A DNA stretch of 64,000 nucleotides. Source: Hymenobacter arizonensis. GTDB taxonomy: Bacteria > Bacteroidota > Bacteroidia > Cytophagales > Hymenobacteraceae. This document shows positions 33,271 through 42,174 of this stretch, in pieces (position 1 is the stretch's first letter; every line of letters begins with the position of its first letter). The notes beneath the pieces are model-generated. The model was not told where the DNA came from, made no database searches, and saw only the letters and a program-made list of their open reading frames with translations. The stretch spans positions 527,129 through 591,128 of the forward strand of contig NZ_FOXS01000002.1 of the NCBI RefSeq assembly GCF_900115775.1, given 5' to 3'. Made by a program: the position numbers and the translations under genes.

Positions 33271-35397
33271 ATGGCTTTAATTAACACGATTCGAGAAAAA
33301 TCAGGCGTGGCAGTCGGCCTCGTGGCAGTCGGCATGGTGCTCTTCATTGTGGGCGGCGACCTGATAGGTGGCAACAACCGGCTGTTCAACCGCAACGACC
33401 AAACCGTAGGGGAAGTCGCCGGCCAAAAGGTTGAGTTGGCTGAATACAACAACGCCCTCGAACAAGCCAAGCAGGCCTTCATTGCGCAGCAGCAGCGCCA
33501 GCCCGACGACCAAGCCCTGGGCTACCTGCGCGACCAGGCCTGGAACCAGACCATTTACCGCATGGCCTTCAAGCCCGAGTGGGACAAGCTGGGCCTGACC
33601 GTGTCGGACGACGAGTTGGTGGACATGGTGCAGGGCGAGAATATTAACCCCGGCATCAAGCAGGCTTTCACCGACCAGCAAACCGGCCAGTTCGACAAGG
33701 CTCGCTTGGTGGAGTACCTGAAAAACCTCGACAAGCTGCCCCCCGAAAACCAGGCTGCCTGGTACAACTTCGAAGCCAACCTGCCCGCCGAGCGCCTTGC
33801 CAATAAATACACGGCCCTGCTGAAAAACTCGGTGTACGTGACCTCGGCCGAAGCCAAGCGCTTCAACCAGCTGCAGAACACCAAGGCTACGGTGAAGTAC
33901 CTGTTCGTGCCCTACGGCAGCATTTCCGACTCGGCCGTGAAGGTGACCGACGCGCAACTGCAGGCCTACCTCGACAAGAACAAGAGCAAATACAAGGTAG
34001 AAGAAGGCCGCTCGGTGGAGTACATCACCATTCCGGTGGTGGCGCTGCAGGACGACAGCACGTCGGTGAAAACCAGCATGGCCGAATTGGCCACCCAGTT
34101 TGCTTCGGCTCCGGTCGACTCGTTGTTTGTGTCGGCCAATTCGGACCAGCCTTACAACAAAGCGTTCCGCAGCCCCGCCGACTTGCCCGAAGAGCTGCGC
34201 AAGCAACTGCCCCTGGCCCAAGGCCGCGTGTATGGCCCTTACGCCGAGAACGGCACCTACTCGCTGTTCAAGGTAACCGGCACCAACACCGGCGCTCAGT
34301 CGGCGGCCCGCGCCAGCCACATCCTCATCAAGGCCGACGGCACTACGCCCGAAGCCAAGGCTGCCGCCAAAGCCAAAGCCCAGGATATCCTGAACAAAAT
34401 CAAAGCCGGGGCTGATTTCGGCGCCATGGCCCGCCAGTTCGGCACCGACGGCACCAAAGACCAGGGCGGCGACCTCGGCTGGTTTGGCCAGGGCCGCATG
34501 GTACCCGAGTTTGAGAAAGCCATTTTCGCCGCTACCGCCCCCGGCCTGCTGCCCAACGTGGTAGAAACCTCGTTCGGCTACCATGTTATCAAGGTAACGG
34601 CGGCTCCTACCAAGCAAACCTACCAGGTGGCCGAAGTGGTGAAAAGCATTGCCCCCAGCGACGCCACCCGCGAAGCCGCTTATGCCAAGGCTCAGCAGCT
34701 GAAAGGCGAAGCCACCGACCTGGAAAGCTTCCGCAAGCTGGTGACCAAAGACAAGACCCTGGTGAAGCAGGAAGCCAAGAACCTGGACCGTGGCGCCCGC
34801 AGCGTCAACAACCTGCAGAACGCCCGCGAGCTGGTGCGCTGGGCCTTTGGCTTCAACCAAACCGGTGGCGAAACCAAAGTGGGCGACATCTCCGAAGTGT
34901 ATGAGATTGGCGACCAGTACGTCATTGCGGCCCTCACCGACCAGCGCGCGCAAGGCACGGCTACCGTAGCCGCCCTCAAGCCCGAGCTCACCGCCATGGT
35001 GCGCAACGAGGAGAAGGCCAAGCAAATCATGGCTAAGCTGGCCACCGGCGGCAGCCTGGAAGAGATGGCGTCCAAGTACGGCCCCACCGCGCAGGTAGGC
35101 ACCGCTTCTGACGTGGTACTCGGCCAAGGCAACTTGGCGAACGTGGGCTTTGAGCCGGTAGCAGTAGGCAAAGCCTTCGCCCTGAAGCCCGGCCAGAAGT
35201 CGGCCCCTATCAAAGGCGAGCAAGGCGTGGTGGTGATTGAGCCTGTGGCCGTGGCCGCCCCTCAGACGCCCGCCGGCGACCTGAAAGCCGTGCAGCAGCA
35301 ACTAGTGCAGCAGCGCGCCCAGCAGCAGGATGGCAAGATTTACGAGGCCATCAAGTCTCACGCCAACGTGAAAGACAACCGCACGAAGTTTTTCTAG
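33271..35397 (+). CDS. PpiD/SurA-type periplasmic peptidyl-prolyl isomerase
   Basis: A 708-residue membrane-anchored foldase. One helix near residues 11-31 anchors it (VAVGLVAVGMVLFIVGGDL). A SurA_N-like chaperone region follows (EYNNALEQAKQAFIAQQQ), then a parvulin domain starting at about 348 (ASHILIKADG) and ending at FGYHVIKVT. A second, degenerate isomerase-like domain lies near 600-690. This is the PpiD plan, and such proteins assist release and folding of outer-membrane proteins. Its position after lptC agrees. Confidence 0.9.
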   Translation: MALINTIREKSGVAVGLVAVGMVLFIVGGDLIGGNNRLFNRNDQTVGEVAGQKVELAEYNNALEQAKQAFIAQQQRQPDDQALGYLRDQAWNQTIYRMAFKPEWDKLGLTVSDDELVDMVQGENINPGIKQAFTDQQTGQFDKARLVEYLKNLDKLPPENQAAWYNFEANLPAERLANKYTALLKNSVYVTSAEAKRFNQLQNTKATVKYLFVPYGSISDSAVKVTDAQLQAYLDKNKSKYKVEEGRSVEYITIPVVALQDDSTSVKTSMAELATQFASAPVDSLFVSANSDQPYNKAFRSPADLPEELRKQLPLAQGRVYGPYAENGTYSLFKVTGTNTGAQSAARASHILIKADGTTPEAKAAAKAKAQDILNKIKAGADFGAMARQFGTDGTKDQGGDLGWFGQGRMVPEFEKAIFAATAPGLLPNVVETSFGYHVIKVTAAPTKQTYQVAEVVKSIAPSDATREAAYAKAQQLKGEATDLESFRKLVTKDKTLVKQEAKNLDRGARSVNNLQNARELVRWAFGFNQTGGETKVGDISEVYEIGDQYVIAALTDQRAQGTATVAALKPELTAMVRNEEKAKQIMAKLATGGSLEEMASKYGPTAQVGTASDVVLGQGNLANVGFEPVAVGKAFALKPGQKSAPIKGEQGVVVIEPVAVAAPQTPAGDLKAVQQQLVQQRAQQQDGKIYEAIKSHANVKDNRTKFF

Positions 35398-35696
35398 GAC
35401 GTCAATCCCCAAGTTTGAAAAGGGCCGTACCTTCGGGAGCGGCCCTTTTTCGTTTTTAAGCGTCGTTGGCAATGTCTGCAAACAACTGCCCCGCGCCGCC
35501 GGGTTTAGGGGTTGAACGAACCTGCCGAACCCCAGCGTTAGGTTCGGAAATACATGACTAGTATTCAACAGGCAGTAGTGCATTGTCAGGCTTGAGGCGA
35601 TGCTGCTGGGTTAGGAATCCGGCATTGCCGCTTCGTTACTGCTGAACTACTTGGGCTGGATACTCATTACTTTATACTGACCACTCAATACTGCTT
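35398..35696. other. Intergenic gap with a terminator
   Basis: A hairpin with a T-run (35418-35450, AAAAGGGCCGTACC with GGAGCGGCCCTTTTT) ends the ppiD-like gene. The rest of the 299 bases has no recognisable gene or repeat. Confidence 0.7.
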
Positions 35697-37523
35697 ATGC
35701 GTCCGCATTCCCTGCTAGTAGCCGCTTCCTTGCTCTTTGCCTTCCCAGCGCTGGCCCAGCAGCCTGAAAAGGGCTGGGCACCGGTAAGTGGCGCGGCCCT
35801 GGCCACCGACTACGCTCGTCGCGGCGAGCACGACAAAGTGGTGTTTCTGTTCGAAAAGCTGTCGGCCACCGAACAAACCAGCTTGGCGGTGTTTCCGGTG
35901 TACCTGGCTTCGCTACAGGCGCTGAAGCGGCATAAAGACGCCGAAAAGCTGGCTAAAAGGGCCGTAAAGCAGCACCCGGAGGACGCCACCATGGCCGTGA
36001 CGCTGGGCGGCGTGTATCAGGCGGCGGGCGATGCTTCGGCGGCCGAGAAGCAGTGGCAGAAAGTATTGAGCCAGCTCACCCCGCCACAGGTGTTGCCGGT
36101 GGCGGCCGAGTTTAGCCGCCGCGAGCTGCCCGAATGGGCTGAGCGCACCTACCTGCGCGGCCGGGCGCTGGCCAAAAACGACACCGAGTACGCGCCGCAG
36201 CTTATTCAGCTCTACACCCAAAGCCAGAACCAGGCCCAAGTGCTGGCCGAAACTCTGCGCCTGGTAGCCCAGGACGAGCAGCAGCTGCCCTTTGTGCGTA
36301 ACATGCTGCAAAACGCCTTGCGCGAAGAAAAAGACTTTGAATTGCTGGAGAAGCAATTGCTTACCGCCACCCAGCAGCACCCGGACAAGGCCGCGTACAG
36401 CGAGCTGCTGCTGTGGCTGCAAATGCAGCGCAAGGACTTTAGCGGGGCCTTGGTGCAGGCCCGGGCCCTGGACCGCCGCAGCCGGGGCGAAGGAGTGCGC
36501 GTGATGGAGCTGGCCAGCATTGCTCAGCAAAACAAAGACTACGAAAGCGCCATCGATGGCTTTGCCTACGTGGTCAAGGAATACCGCAGCGGCCCCTACG
36601 GCAATGCCGCCCGCCAGCGCCTGCTCCAAGCACGCGAGGCCCAGGTACGCGAAACCTTCCCCGTGGATGTAGTTAAGGTTCGCGCCCTCGTGGCCGAATA
36701 CGAGCAGCTGCTGACTGAGTTGGGCCGCACGCCCGACACGGCGCCCGTGCTGCGCAACATGGCCAACCTGCACGCCTTCCAGCTCAACGACCGCGCCAAG
36801 GCCATGGCCTTGCTGCAGGAGGTCATCGACATGCCCCGCGTGAGCAAGGACGTGGTAGACGAAGCCAAAGTGACCCTCGGCGACCTGTACCTGCTGAAGG
36901 CCGAGCCCTGGGAAGCCACGCTGCTGTACTCGCAGGTGGAGAAGTCGCACAAAGACTCGCCACTGGGCTACGAGGCCAAGCTGCGCAACGCCCGCCTGAG
37001 CTACTACGCTGGCGACTTCAAGCTTGCGCAAAGCCACCTCGACATTCTGAAGGAAGCCACCACCCGCGAGATAGCCAACGACGCCATGCAGCTCTCGCTG
37101 CTGATTCAGGACAACACCGTGGAAGACACCCTGGGCCTGGGCCTGCGCGCCTATGCGGCCGTGGAGCAGCTGGTGTTTCAGAATAAGATAAAGGAAGCCA
37201 TCGCGGGGCTGGATATGCTGCTGGGGAAATTCCCCGGCCATTCCCTTGCCGATGATACCTACTACCTGAAGGCGCAGCTACAGCGGCGCACCGGCGACTT
37301 CCCCGCTGCCATTGCCACGCTGGAACGCATCACCAACAACCCGAAATACGACGTGCTGAGCGACGATGCACTGTTTCTGCTGGCGCGCATTCAGGAGGAA
37401 GACGTGAAGGACAAAGCCAAGGCGCAGGAGCTCTACAACCAGGTAATAGTGAAATACCCCGGCAGTATTTACGTGGCCGAAGCCCGGAAGCGGTTCCGCA
37501 AGCTGCGCGGCGACGGTGTGTAA
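35697..37523 (+). CDS. Secreted TPR-repeat protein
   Basis: A 608-residue protein with a signal peptide (cleavage after FAFPALA) and helical repeats of the TPR type throughout. Clear ones are near residues 60-120, 200-270, and 480-590 (NKIKEAIAGLDMLLGKFPGHSLADDTYYLKAQLQR, then GDFPAAIATLERITNNPKYD). No enzymatic domain is visible. It is probably a periplasmic scaffold. The following inverted repeat begins 8 bases after the stop codon. Confidence 0.85.
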   Translation: MRPHSLLVAASLLFAFPALAQQPEKGWAPVSGAALATDYARRGEHDKVVFLFEKLSATEQTSLAVFPVYLASLQALKRHKDAEKLAKRAVKQHPEDATMAVTLGGVYQAAGDASAAEKQWQKVLSQLTPPQVLPVAAEFSRRELPEWAERTYLRGRALAKNDTEYAPQLIQLYTQSQNQAQVLAETLRLVAQDEQQLPFVRNMLQNALREEKDFELLEKQLLTATQQHPDKAAYSELLLWLQMQRKDFSGALVQARALDRRSRGEGVRVMELASIAQQNKDYESAIDGFAYVVKEYRSGPYGNAARQRLLQAREAQVRETFPVDVVKVRALVAEYEQLLTELGRTPDTAPVLRNMANLHAFQLNDRAKAMALLQEVIDMPRVSKDVVDEAKVTLGDLYLLKAEPWEATLLYSQVEKSHKDSPLGYEAKLRNARLSYYAGDFKLAQSHLDILKEATTREIANDAMQLSLLIQDNTVEDTLGLGLRAYAAVEQLVFQNKIKEAIAGLDMLLGKFPGHSLADDTYYLKAQLQRRTGDFPAAIATLERITNNPKYDVLSDDALFLLARIQEEDVKDKAKAQELYNQVIVKYPGSIYVAEARKRFRKLRGDGV

Positions 37524-37530
37524 GTTTTTT

Positions 37531-37632
37531 TAGGGTAGGAGGGTAGGAGGGTAGGAAGGTATGGGGGTAAGAGGGAATGAAGTTCAACACTTATCAACTC
37601 CTACCTGCACACCCTCTTACCCTCCTGCCCTC
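37531..37632. repeat. Intergenic inverted repeat, family F
   Basis: The left arm (37531-37575) is a run of GGGTAGGA units. The right arm (37598-37632) is CCTACC/CCCTCTTACCCTCC. The two can pair as one long hairpin between the TPR gene and the small gene on the opposite strand. Confidence 0.75.
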
Positions 37633-37641
37633 CAATAAAAC

Positions 37642-37755
37642 CTACCCAAAAAACACGAACATCAGGGCCAGCGCCAGGATGAATACCACGTACATCAAGC
37701 CATCGGAAAGGATGTACTGGCGGTATTTGCGATAGAACTCTCGTAGCTGATGCAT
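37642..37755 (-). CDS. Small 37-residue membrane peptide
   Basis: A short reading frame on the minus strand: MHQLREFYRKYRQYILSDGL, then MYVVFILALALMFVFFG. A basic, Tyr/Arg-rich amphipathic start is followed by one hydrophobic helix of about 16 residues. A TACCTTTG element (37784-37791 on the minus strand) lies 28 bases upstream, similar to that of other genes here. The frame lies in a 329-base gap between two plus-strand genes. No family is named; it resembles short single-helix peptides in Cytophagales genomes. Confidence 0.62.
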   Translation of the reverse strand: MHQLREFYRKYRQYILSDGLMYVVFILALALMFVFFG

Positions 37756-37783
37756 GGGACGCGGCAGGAGCGAGGCCGGGCCT

Positions 37784-37791
37784 CAAAGGTA
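37784..37791 (-). promoter_or_regulatory. -7 promoter element of the small membrane peptide
   Basis: On the minus strand this reads TACCTTTG, 28 bases before the ATG at 37755. Confidence 0.5.
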
Positions 37792-37821
37792 AGCTAGCCG
37801 GCGCGGGGAGGGGTTTGGTCG

Positions 37822-37829
37822 TACTTTTG
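37822..37829 (+). promoter_or_regulatory. -7 promoter element of recJ
   Basis: TACTTTTG matches the consensus, 23 bases before the ATG at 37853. Confidence 0.6.
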
Positions 37830-37852
37830 GGGCCATTTCTACTACGTATCTG

Positions 37853-39592
37853 ATGTCAATATCCGCTGGTAAGCGCTGGAATTTTATCCCTGAATCGGAC
37901 CCGCAGCGGGCCCACCGCCTGACCGAGGCGCTCTTCATTGCCCCCGAAATAGCGGCCCTGCTGGTGCAGCGCGGCATCGACACACCCGAAGCCGCCGCTG
38001 CCTATTTCCACCCCGACTTGCGCCAGCTGCCCAGTCCGCTGCTGATGCGCAGCATGGACCGCGCCGTGGCCCGCCTGGCCCGCGCCCTGCACGAAGGCGA
38101 GAAGGTGGTGGTGCTCGGCGATTACGACGTGGACGGCATTACCTCGGTCGCAACGGTGATGAGCTACCTCATGCCCCTGTTCGGCGAGGAGCGGCTGCGC
38201 GACTACATTCCGGACCGCTACACCGAGGGCTATGGCATCTCGGAAAAGGCCATCGACTTCGCGGCTGAGAACGGCTTCACGCTCATCGTTGCGCTTGATT
38301 GCGGCATCAAAGCCGTGGAGCAAGTAGCCTACGCCACCAGCAAAGGCGTGGACTTCATCATCTGCGACCACCATCTGCCCGGCGACGAGCTGCCGGCCGC
38401 CGTGGCCGTGCTCGACCCCAAGCGGGCCGATTGCGAGTACCCTTACAAAGACCTGTCGGGCTGCGGCGTGGGCTTCAAGCTGATGCAGGCGCTGGGCGAG
38501 CACCTGGGCCTGCCCGAAGCCCCCCTGCACGACCTGCTGGACCTGGCCACGGTGAGCATCGCGGCCGATATCGTGCCCATCACCGGCGAAAACCGCATTC
38601 TGGCGGCCCACGGGCTACGGCGCTTCAACGAAGACGCGCATTTGCTGCGCCCCGGCCTGGCTGCTCTGCGTGAGTTGGCCACGCTGCGTGAGGGCCCTTT
38701 GGGTATCAGCAGCCTGATATTTGGCTTTGCGCCGCGCATCAACGCGGCTGGCCGCATGGGCGACGCCCGCCGTGCCGTGGCCATGCTCCTTGCCCCCGAC
38801 CAGCAGGAAGCCCGCTACACCGCCGAAGTGGTGGACCAAATGAACCAACAGCGCCGCGGCTCCGACCAGCACACCACCCAGGAGGCGCTGGACATGATTG
38901 CCAACAGCCCCACGCTGCAAAATGCCCGCGCCACCGTGCTCTACAAAGCCGACTGGCACCAGGGCGTGCTCGGCATCGTAGCCTCGCGCTGCCTCGACCA
39001 ATACTATCGCCCCACCGTCATCCTGACCCAGCGCGACGGCAAGGCCACCGGCTCGGCCCGTTCGGTGGCGGGATTCGACGTACACGAGGCCCTGGAAGCC
39101 TGCGCCCCGCTGCTCGACCAGTATGGCGGGCACCGCGCCGCCGCCGGCCTCACCCTGAAAGTGGAAAACGTGCCCGCTTTCCAGCGCCGGTTTGAGGAAG
39201 TAGTAGCCGATACCCTTACTACCGAGCACCTGGTGCGGCCCGTGGAAGTAGCTGCCTGGCTACCGCTGAACCGCATCAACGAAGACTTTTTTGCCGAGCT
39301 GCGCCGCATGGAGCCTTTCGGTCCTGGCAATCCTAACCCGGTGTTTGCCTCCCAGCGCCTGGTGGCCGTGCCCAACAGCGCCCGCGTGGTAGGGCAGGGG
39401 CACCTCAAGCTGCGCCTGGCTTCGGCCGATATGCAGGGGCCGGCCGTAGATGCTATCGGCTTTGGCCTGGCCGACTACCTGCCCGAAATCGAGCAGGGCA
39501 AGCCCTTCAGCGCCTGCTACACTGTGGAACTGAACGAATACCGCGGCCAGCGCAGCGTGCAGCTGCGCCTGCTGGACGTGCGCTGGGAGTAG
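37853..39592 (+). CDS. recJ: Single-strand-specific exonuclease RecJ
   Basis: A 579-residue DHH-family 5'-to-3' exonuclease for recombination and mismatch repair. Metal-binding motifs are VLGDYDVDGIT (about residues 87-97), ALDCG, ICDHHLPGD (about 170-178), and later FGFAPRINAAGRMGDA. The DHHA1 domain has HQGVLGIVASR and the glycine motif SVAGFDVHEAL followed by QYGGHRAAAG. A C-terminal OB fold ends in QLRLLDVRW. The ATG at 37853 is directly downstream of a promoter element. Confidence 0.96.
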   Translation: MSISAGKRWNFIPESDPQRAHRLTEALFIAPEIAALLVQRGIDTPEAAAAYFHPDLRQLPSPLLMRSMDRAVARLARALHEGEKVVVLGDYDVDGITSVATVMSYLMPLFGEERLRDYIPDRYTEGYGISEKAIDFAAENGFTLIVALDCGIKAVEQVAYATSKGVDFIICDHHLPGDELPAAVAVLDPKRADCEYPYKDLSGCGVGFKLMQALGEHLGLPEAPLHDLLDLATVSIAADIVPITGENRILAAHGLRRFNEDAHLLRPGLAALRELATLREGPLGISSLIFGFAPRINAAGRMGDARRAVAMLLAPDQQEARYTAEVVDQMNQQRRGSDQHTTQEALDMIANSPTLQNARATVLYKADWHQGVLGIVASRCLDQYYRPTVILTQRDGKATGSARSVAGFDVHEALEACAPLLDQYGGHRAAAGLTLKVENVPAFQRRFEEVVADTLTTEHLVRPVEVAAWLPLNRINEDFFAELRRMEPFGPGNPNPVFASQRLVAVPNSARVVGQGHLKLRLASADMQGPAVDAIGFGLADYLPEIEQGKPFSACYTVELNEYRGQRSVQLRLLDVRWE

Positions 39593-39650
39593 TTAGCCTA
39601 GCCAACACGTCTTTCCCCGTGCCAGCCCTGCCTAAAATTGTTGGAGGCCG

Positions 39651-40226
39651 CTATTCGGTAGCTGGCCTGGATTTAGTATAGTAGGTGTACTGCCGACGGC
39701 CAAATAACGGCAGCGAGGCGTATTGCAGATAATCTCCTTTGGCAAACACCCATTTTGCCGCAGGGGTATTGAGCGGGTCAGTATATTCTGAAAGCTTAAG
39801 CGAGGTCAATTGTTTGTCTACGTACCGCTCAGTGAGCACCTTGCGGCCCCTCTCGTCGTAGTAGCGAACCTTCTGAAGCGTAGTCCCGAAGAGGCGCTTT
39901 TCTTTGTACATTTTGACTTGGGGGCCATTATGACCCGTGTACGTTTGGGTCTTGCGGCGTAGCCCACCGAAGGTGCTGTGAGTGGCCTTGAAGTATCCCA
40001 TTCGGGCTTCGGAGCGGGTGTGAATGTTGGTCACTAACCGCATCAGCGAATCATAGGCAGCCGTGTAGCGGGCAGCCTGACCAGCAGCTACCTGAGCGTA
40101 GTCAGTAGTAGCAATAGTGCTAGTTGCCCGCGGGCCGGCAGTAGCGGGTGATTGGGCTTGGGCCCCTGAGCTGACGCCCAGCGCCAAGGTCCACAGTAGA
40201 GAGGTAGAAAGAGGAGAAAGCTTCAT
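39651..40226 (-). CDS. Secreted hypothetical protein
   Basis: A 191-residue protein with a signal peptide (cleavage after SSGAQA, about residue 24). The mature part has no family I recognise. It contains a run of short beta strands with aromatic ends (KVRYYDERGRKVLTERYVDK), which recalls 'toxin-like' or MORN-type hairpins that compare formatted text, but this is only descriptive. Likely periplasmic or exported. Confidence 0.7.
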   Translation of the reverse strand: MKLSPLSTSLLWTLALGVSSGAQAQSPATAGPRATSTIATTDYAQVAAGQAARYTAAYDSLMRLVTNIHTRSEARMGYFKATHSTFGGLRRKTQTYTGHNGPQVKMYKEKRLFGTTLQKVRYYDERGRKVLTERYVDKQLTSLKLSEYTDPLNTPAAKWVFAKGDYLQYASLPLFGRRQYTYYTKSRPATE

Positions 40227-40280
40227 TAGAAAAAAGCGAGTGGTAGAATAAAGGGGCTAAGATATAATGCAATGCCATAG

Positions 40281-40643
40281 TTACACTCTCTGGCTTACTT
40301 GCCACACCCACCACATTAGTGGCAGCTGCAAGGGCAGCCGCCCCCACGCCACCCACCCCGGAATGCCCAGTTGCTCGTGAATGAGGGCCATGTACACGTT
40401 GGCTGGAAACACGGCCACCAGCAGTACCAGCAGCCCCAAGCCCGCCAGGCGCCGGGTGGGGCGGAACAGCAGCCCCAGGCCGCCCAGTATTTCGAAAACG
40501 CCGCTCAGGTGCACCAGCAGCAGAGGCTGCGGCATCTGTGGCGGCATGATGGCGAGGTAGGTGGCCGGGTGCACAAAGTGCCAAACCCCCGCCAGCACGA
40601 AAAGCAGAGCAAGGGCATAGCGGCTGAAGGAACGGTAGTTCAT
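40281..40643 (-). CDS. DoxX-like four-helix membrane protein
   Basis: A 120-residue integral membrane protein. Four hydrophobic segments at about 8-25, 44-62, 66-84 and 95-115 include FVLAGVWHFVHPATYLAIMPP and HLSGVFEILGGLGLLFRPTRRLAGLGL, the DoxX/DoxD-like pattern. Relatives are linked to redox chemistry, but the role of this one is not known. It is co-directional with the secreted protein gene at 39651, with a gap of about 54 bases. Confidence 0.85.
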   Translation of the reverse strand: MNYRSFSRYALALLFVLAGVWHFVHPATYLAIMPPQMPQPLLLVHLSGVFEILGGLGLLFRPTRRLAGLGLLVLLVAVFPANVYMALIHEQLGIPGWVAWGRLPLQLPLMWWVWQVSQRV

Positions 40644-40817
40644 AGTAGGGGTAAAGGTGGGGCACGCCGCGGCTTGTTAATGATAAACAGGCCGTAAGCG
40701 AAGCGTAATAGACATAATATTTTAGCTATTGCTGGGAAGGATTTTTACCCGTTTGCTTGTTGTAAGCCGTATCGGGCTACGCCTATGGCGCACCTTGCCC
40801 GCCCCGCGCGCCGGGCG

Positions 40818-40825
40818 TACTTTTG
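40818..40825 (+). promoter_or_regulatory. Promoter of the acyl-CoA dehydrogenase gene
   Basis: TACTTTTG at 40818-40825 with a TTG at 40795-40797, 20 bases upstream, matches both Bacteroidota promoter elements. The ATG is at 40855. Confidence 0.65.
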
Positions 40826-40854
40826 TTTCATTATTCAACTTTCCCACCCCGTTC

Positions 40855-42015
40855 ATGCAAACCATCACTTCCTCTAATATTTACGCCCTCACCGAAGAGC
40901 AGCTGGCCGTGCGCGACGCTGCCCGCGACTTTGCTCAGAGCGAGCTGTGGGCCGGCGTTATCGAGCGCGACGAGCACCAGAAGTTTCCCACCGAGCAAAT
41001 CAAGAAGATGGGCGAGCTGGGCTTCATGGGCATGATGGTGAGCCCCGAATACGGTGGCGGCGGCATGGACACCGTGAGCTACGTGCTGGCCATGGAGGAA
41101 ATCAGCAAGGTTGATGCCTCCTGCTCGGTTATCATGTCGGTGAATAATTCGCTGGTATGCTGGGGCCTGGAGAAGTACGGCACCGAAGAGCAGAAGCAGA
41201 AGTACCTGCCGCGCCTATGCTCGGGCGAAATCATCGGCGCCTTCGCTCTTAGCGAGCCCGAAGCCGGCTCCGACGCCACCAGCCAGCGCACCACCGCCGA
41301 AGACAAAGGCGACTACTACTTGCTGAACGGCACCAAGAACTGGATTACCAACGGCACCACCGCCTCGGTGTACCTCGTCATTGCCCAAACCAACCCCGAG
41401 CTGAAGTCGCGTGGCATCAACGTGCTGATTGTTGACAAGGACATGCCCGGCTTCATCCAGGGCCCTAAGGAGAACAAGCTCGGTATCCGCGGTTCCGACA
41501 CCTGCTCGCTCATGTTCACTGACGTCAAGGTGCCCAAGGAAAACCGCATCGGCGACGACGGCTTCGGTTTCAAGTTCGCCATGCAGGTGCTGGCCGGCGG
41601 CCGCATCGGCATCGCCGCGCAGGCCCTGGGCATTGCCTCCGGCTCGCTGGAACTCAGCCTGAAATACGCCAAGGAGCGCAAGGCTTTCGGCGTGGAAATC
41701 GCCAAGCACCAGGCCATCCAATTTAAGCTGGCCGACATGGCCACCAACGTGGATGCCGCCCGCTTGCTATGCCTGCAAGCTGCTGCCGACAAAGACAACC
41801 ACGGTGATTACGCCAAGTCGGGCGCCATGGCCAAGCTGTTTGCATCGAAAGTAGCTATGGACTCGGCCGTGGAAGCCGTGCAGATTCATGGTGGCTACGG
41901 TTTTGTGAAAGAGTACCACGTGGAGCGCTTCATGCGCGACGCCAAGATTACCCAGATTTACGAAGGGACCTCGGAAATTCAGAAAATTGTGATTTCGCGG
42001 GAATTGCTCAAGTAA
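40855..42015 (+). CDS. Acyl-CoA dehydrogenase (short-chain type)
   Basis: A 386-residue FAD enzyme of fatty-acid beta-oxidation. Signature 1 is FALSEPEAGSDA and signature 2 is QIHGGYGFVKEYHVERFMRDAKITQIYEGTSEIQ, with the catalytic Glu in the IYEGTSE segment near residue 367. The length and order (N-terminal helices, beta domain, C-terminal helices) are normal. The reading frame extends upstream to 40729, but that part lies before the promoter and has no matching protein sequence, so the ATG at 40855 is used. An electron-transfer flavoprotein is not adjacent. Confidence 0.95.
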   Translation: MQTITSSNIYALTEEQLAVRDAARDFAQSELWAGVIERDEHQKFPTEQIKKMGELGFMGMMVSPEYGGGGMDTVSYVLAMEEISKVDASCSVIMSVNNSLVCWGLEKYGTEEQKQKYLPRLCSGEIIGAFALSEPEAGSDATSQRTTAEDKGDYYLLNGTKNWITNGTTASVYLVIAQTNPELKSRGINVLIVDKDMPGFIQGPKENKLGIRGSDTCSLMFTDVKVPKENRIGDDGFGFKFAMQVLAGGRIGIAAQALGIASGSLELSLKYAKERKAFGVEIAKHQAIQFKLADMATNVDAARLLCLQAAADKDNHGDYAKSGAMAKLFASKVAMDSAVEAVQIHGGYGFVKEYHVERFMRDAKITQIYEGTSEIQKIVISRELLK

Positions 42016-42049
42016 GCACCGAATAGCCTAAAATTCAGATTCATTGCAC

Positions 42050-42080
42050 AAAACCCAGCCACTATTTGGCTGGGTTTTTA
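42050..42080 (+). terminator. Intrinsic terminator of the acyl-CoA dehydrogenase gene
   Basis: AAAACCCAGCC pairs with GGCTGGGTTTTT around a nine-base loop. Confidence 0.85.
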
Positions 42081-42174
42081 GTTTTTGTGAATTTCAAGGT
42101 GTTATATTGCACTGCGGTAGCCACCCAGTTACCCAGTCCGCACCCTCCCACAGGCCAAACTGGCAACCCGAATT

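Noticed and set aside
33301..35301. 666-codon open frame on the minus strand
   Set aside because: Antisense shadow of the PpiD-type foldase gene; no family, no promoter.
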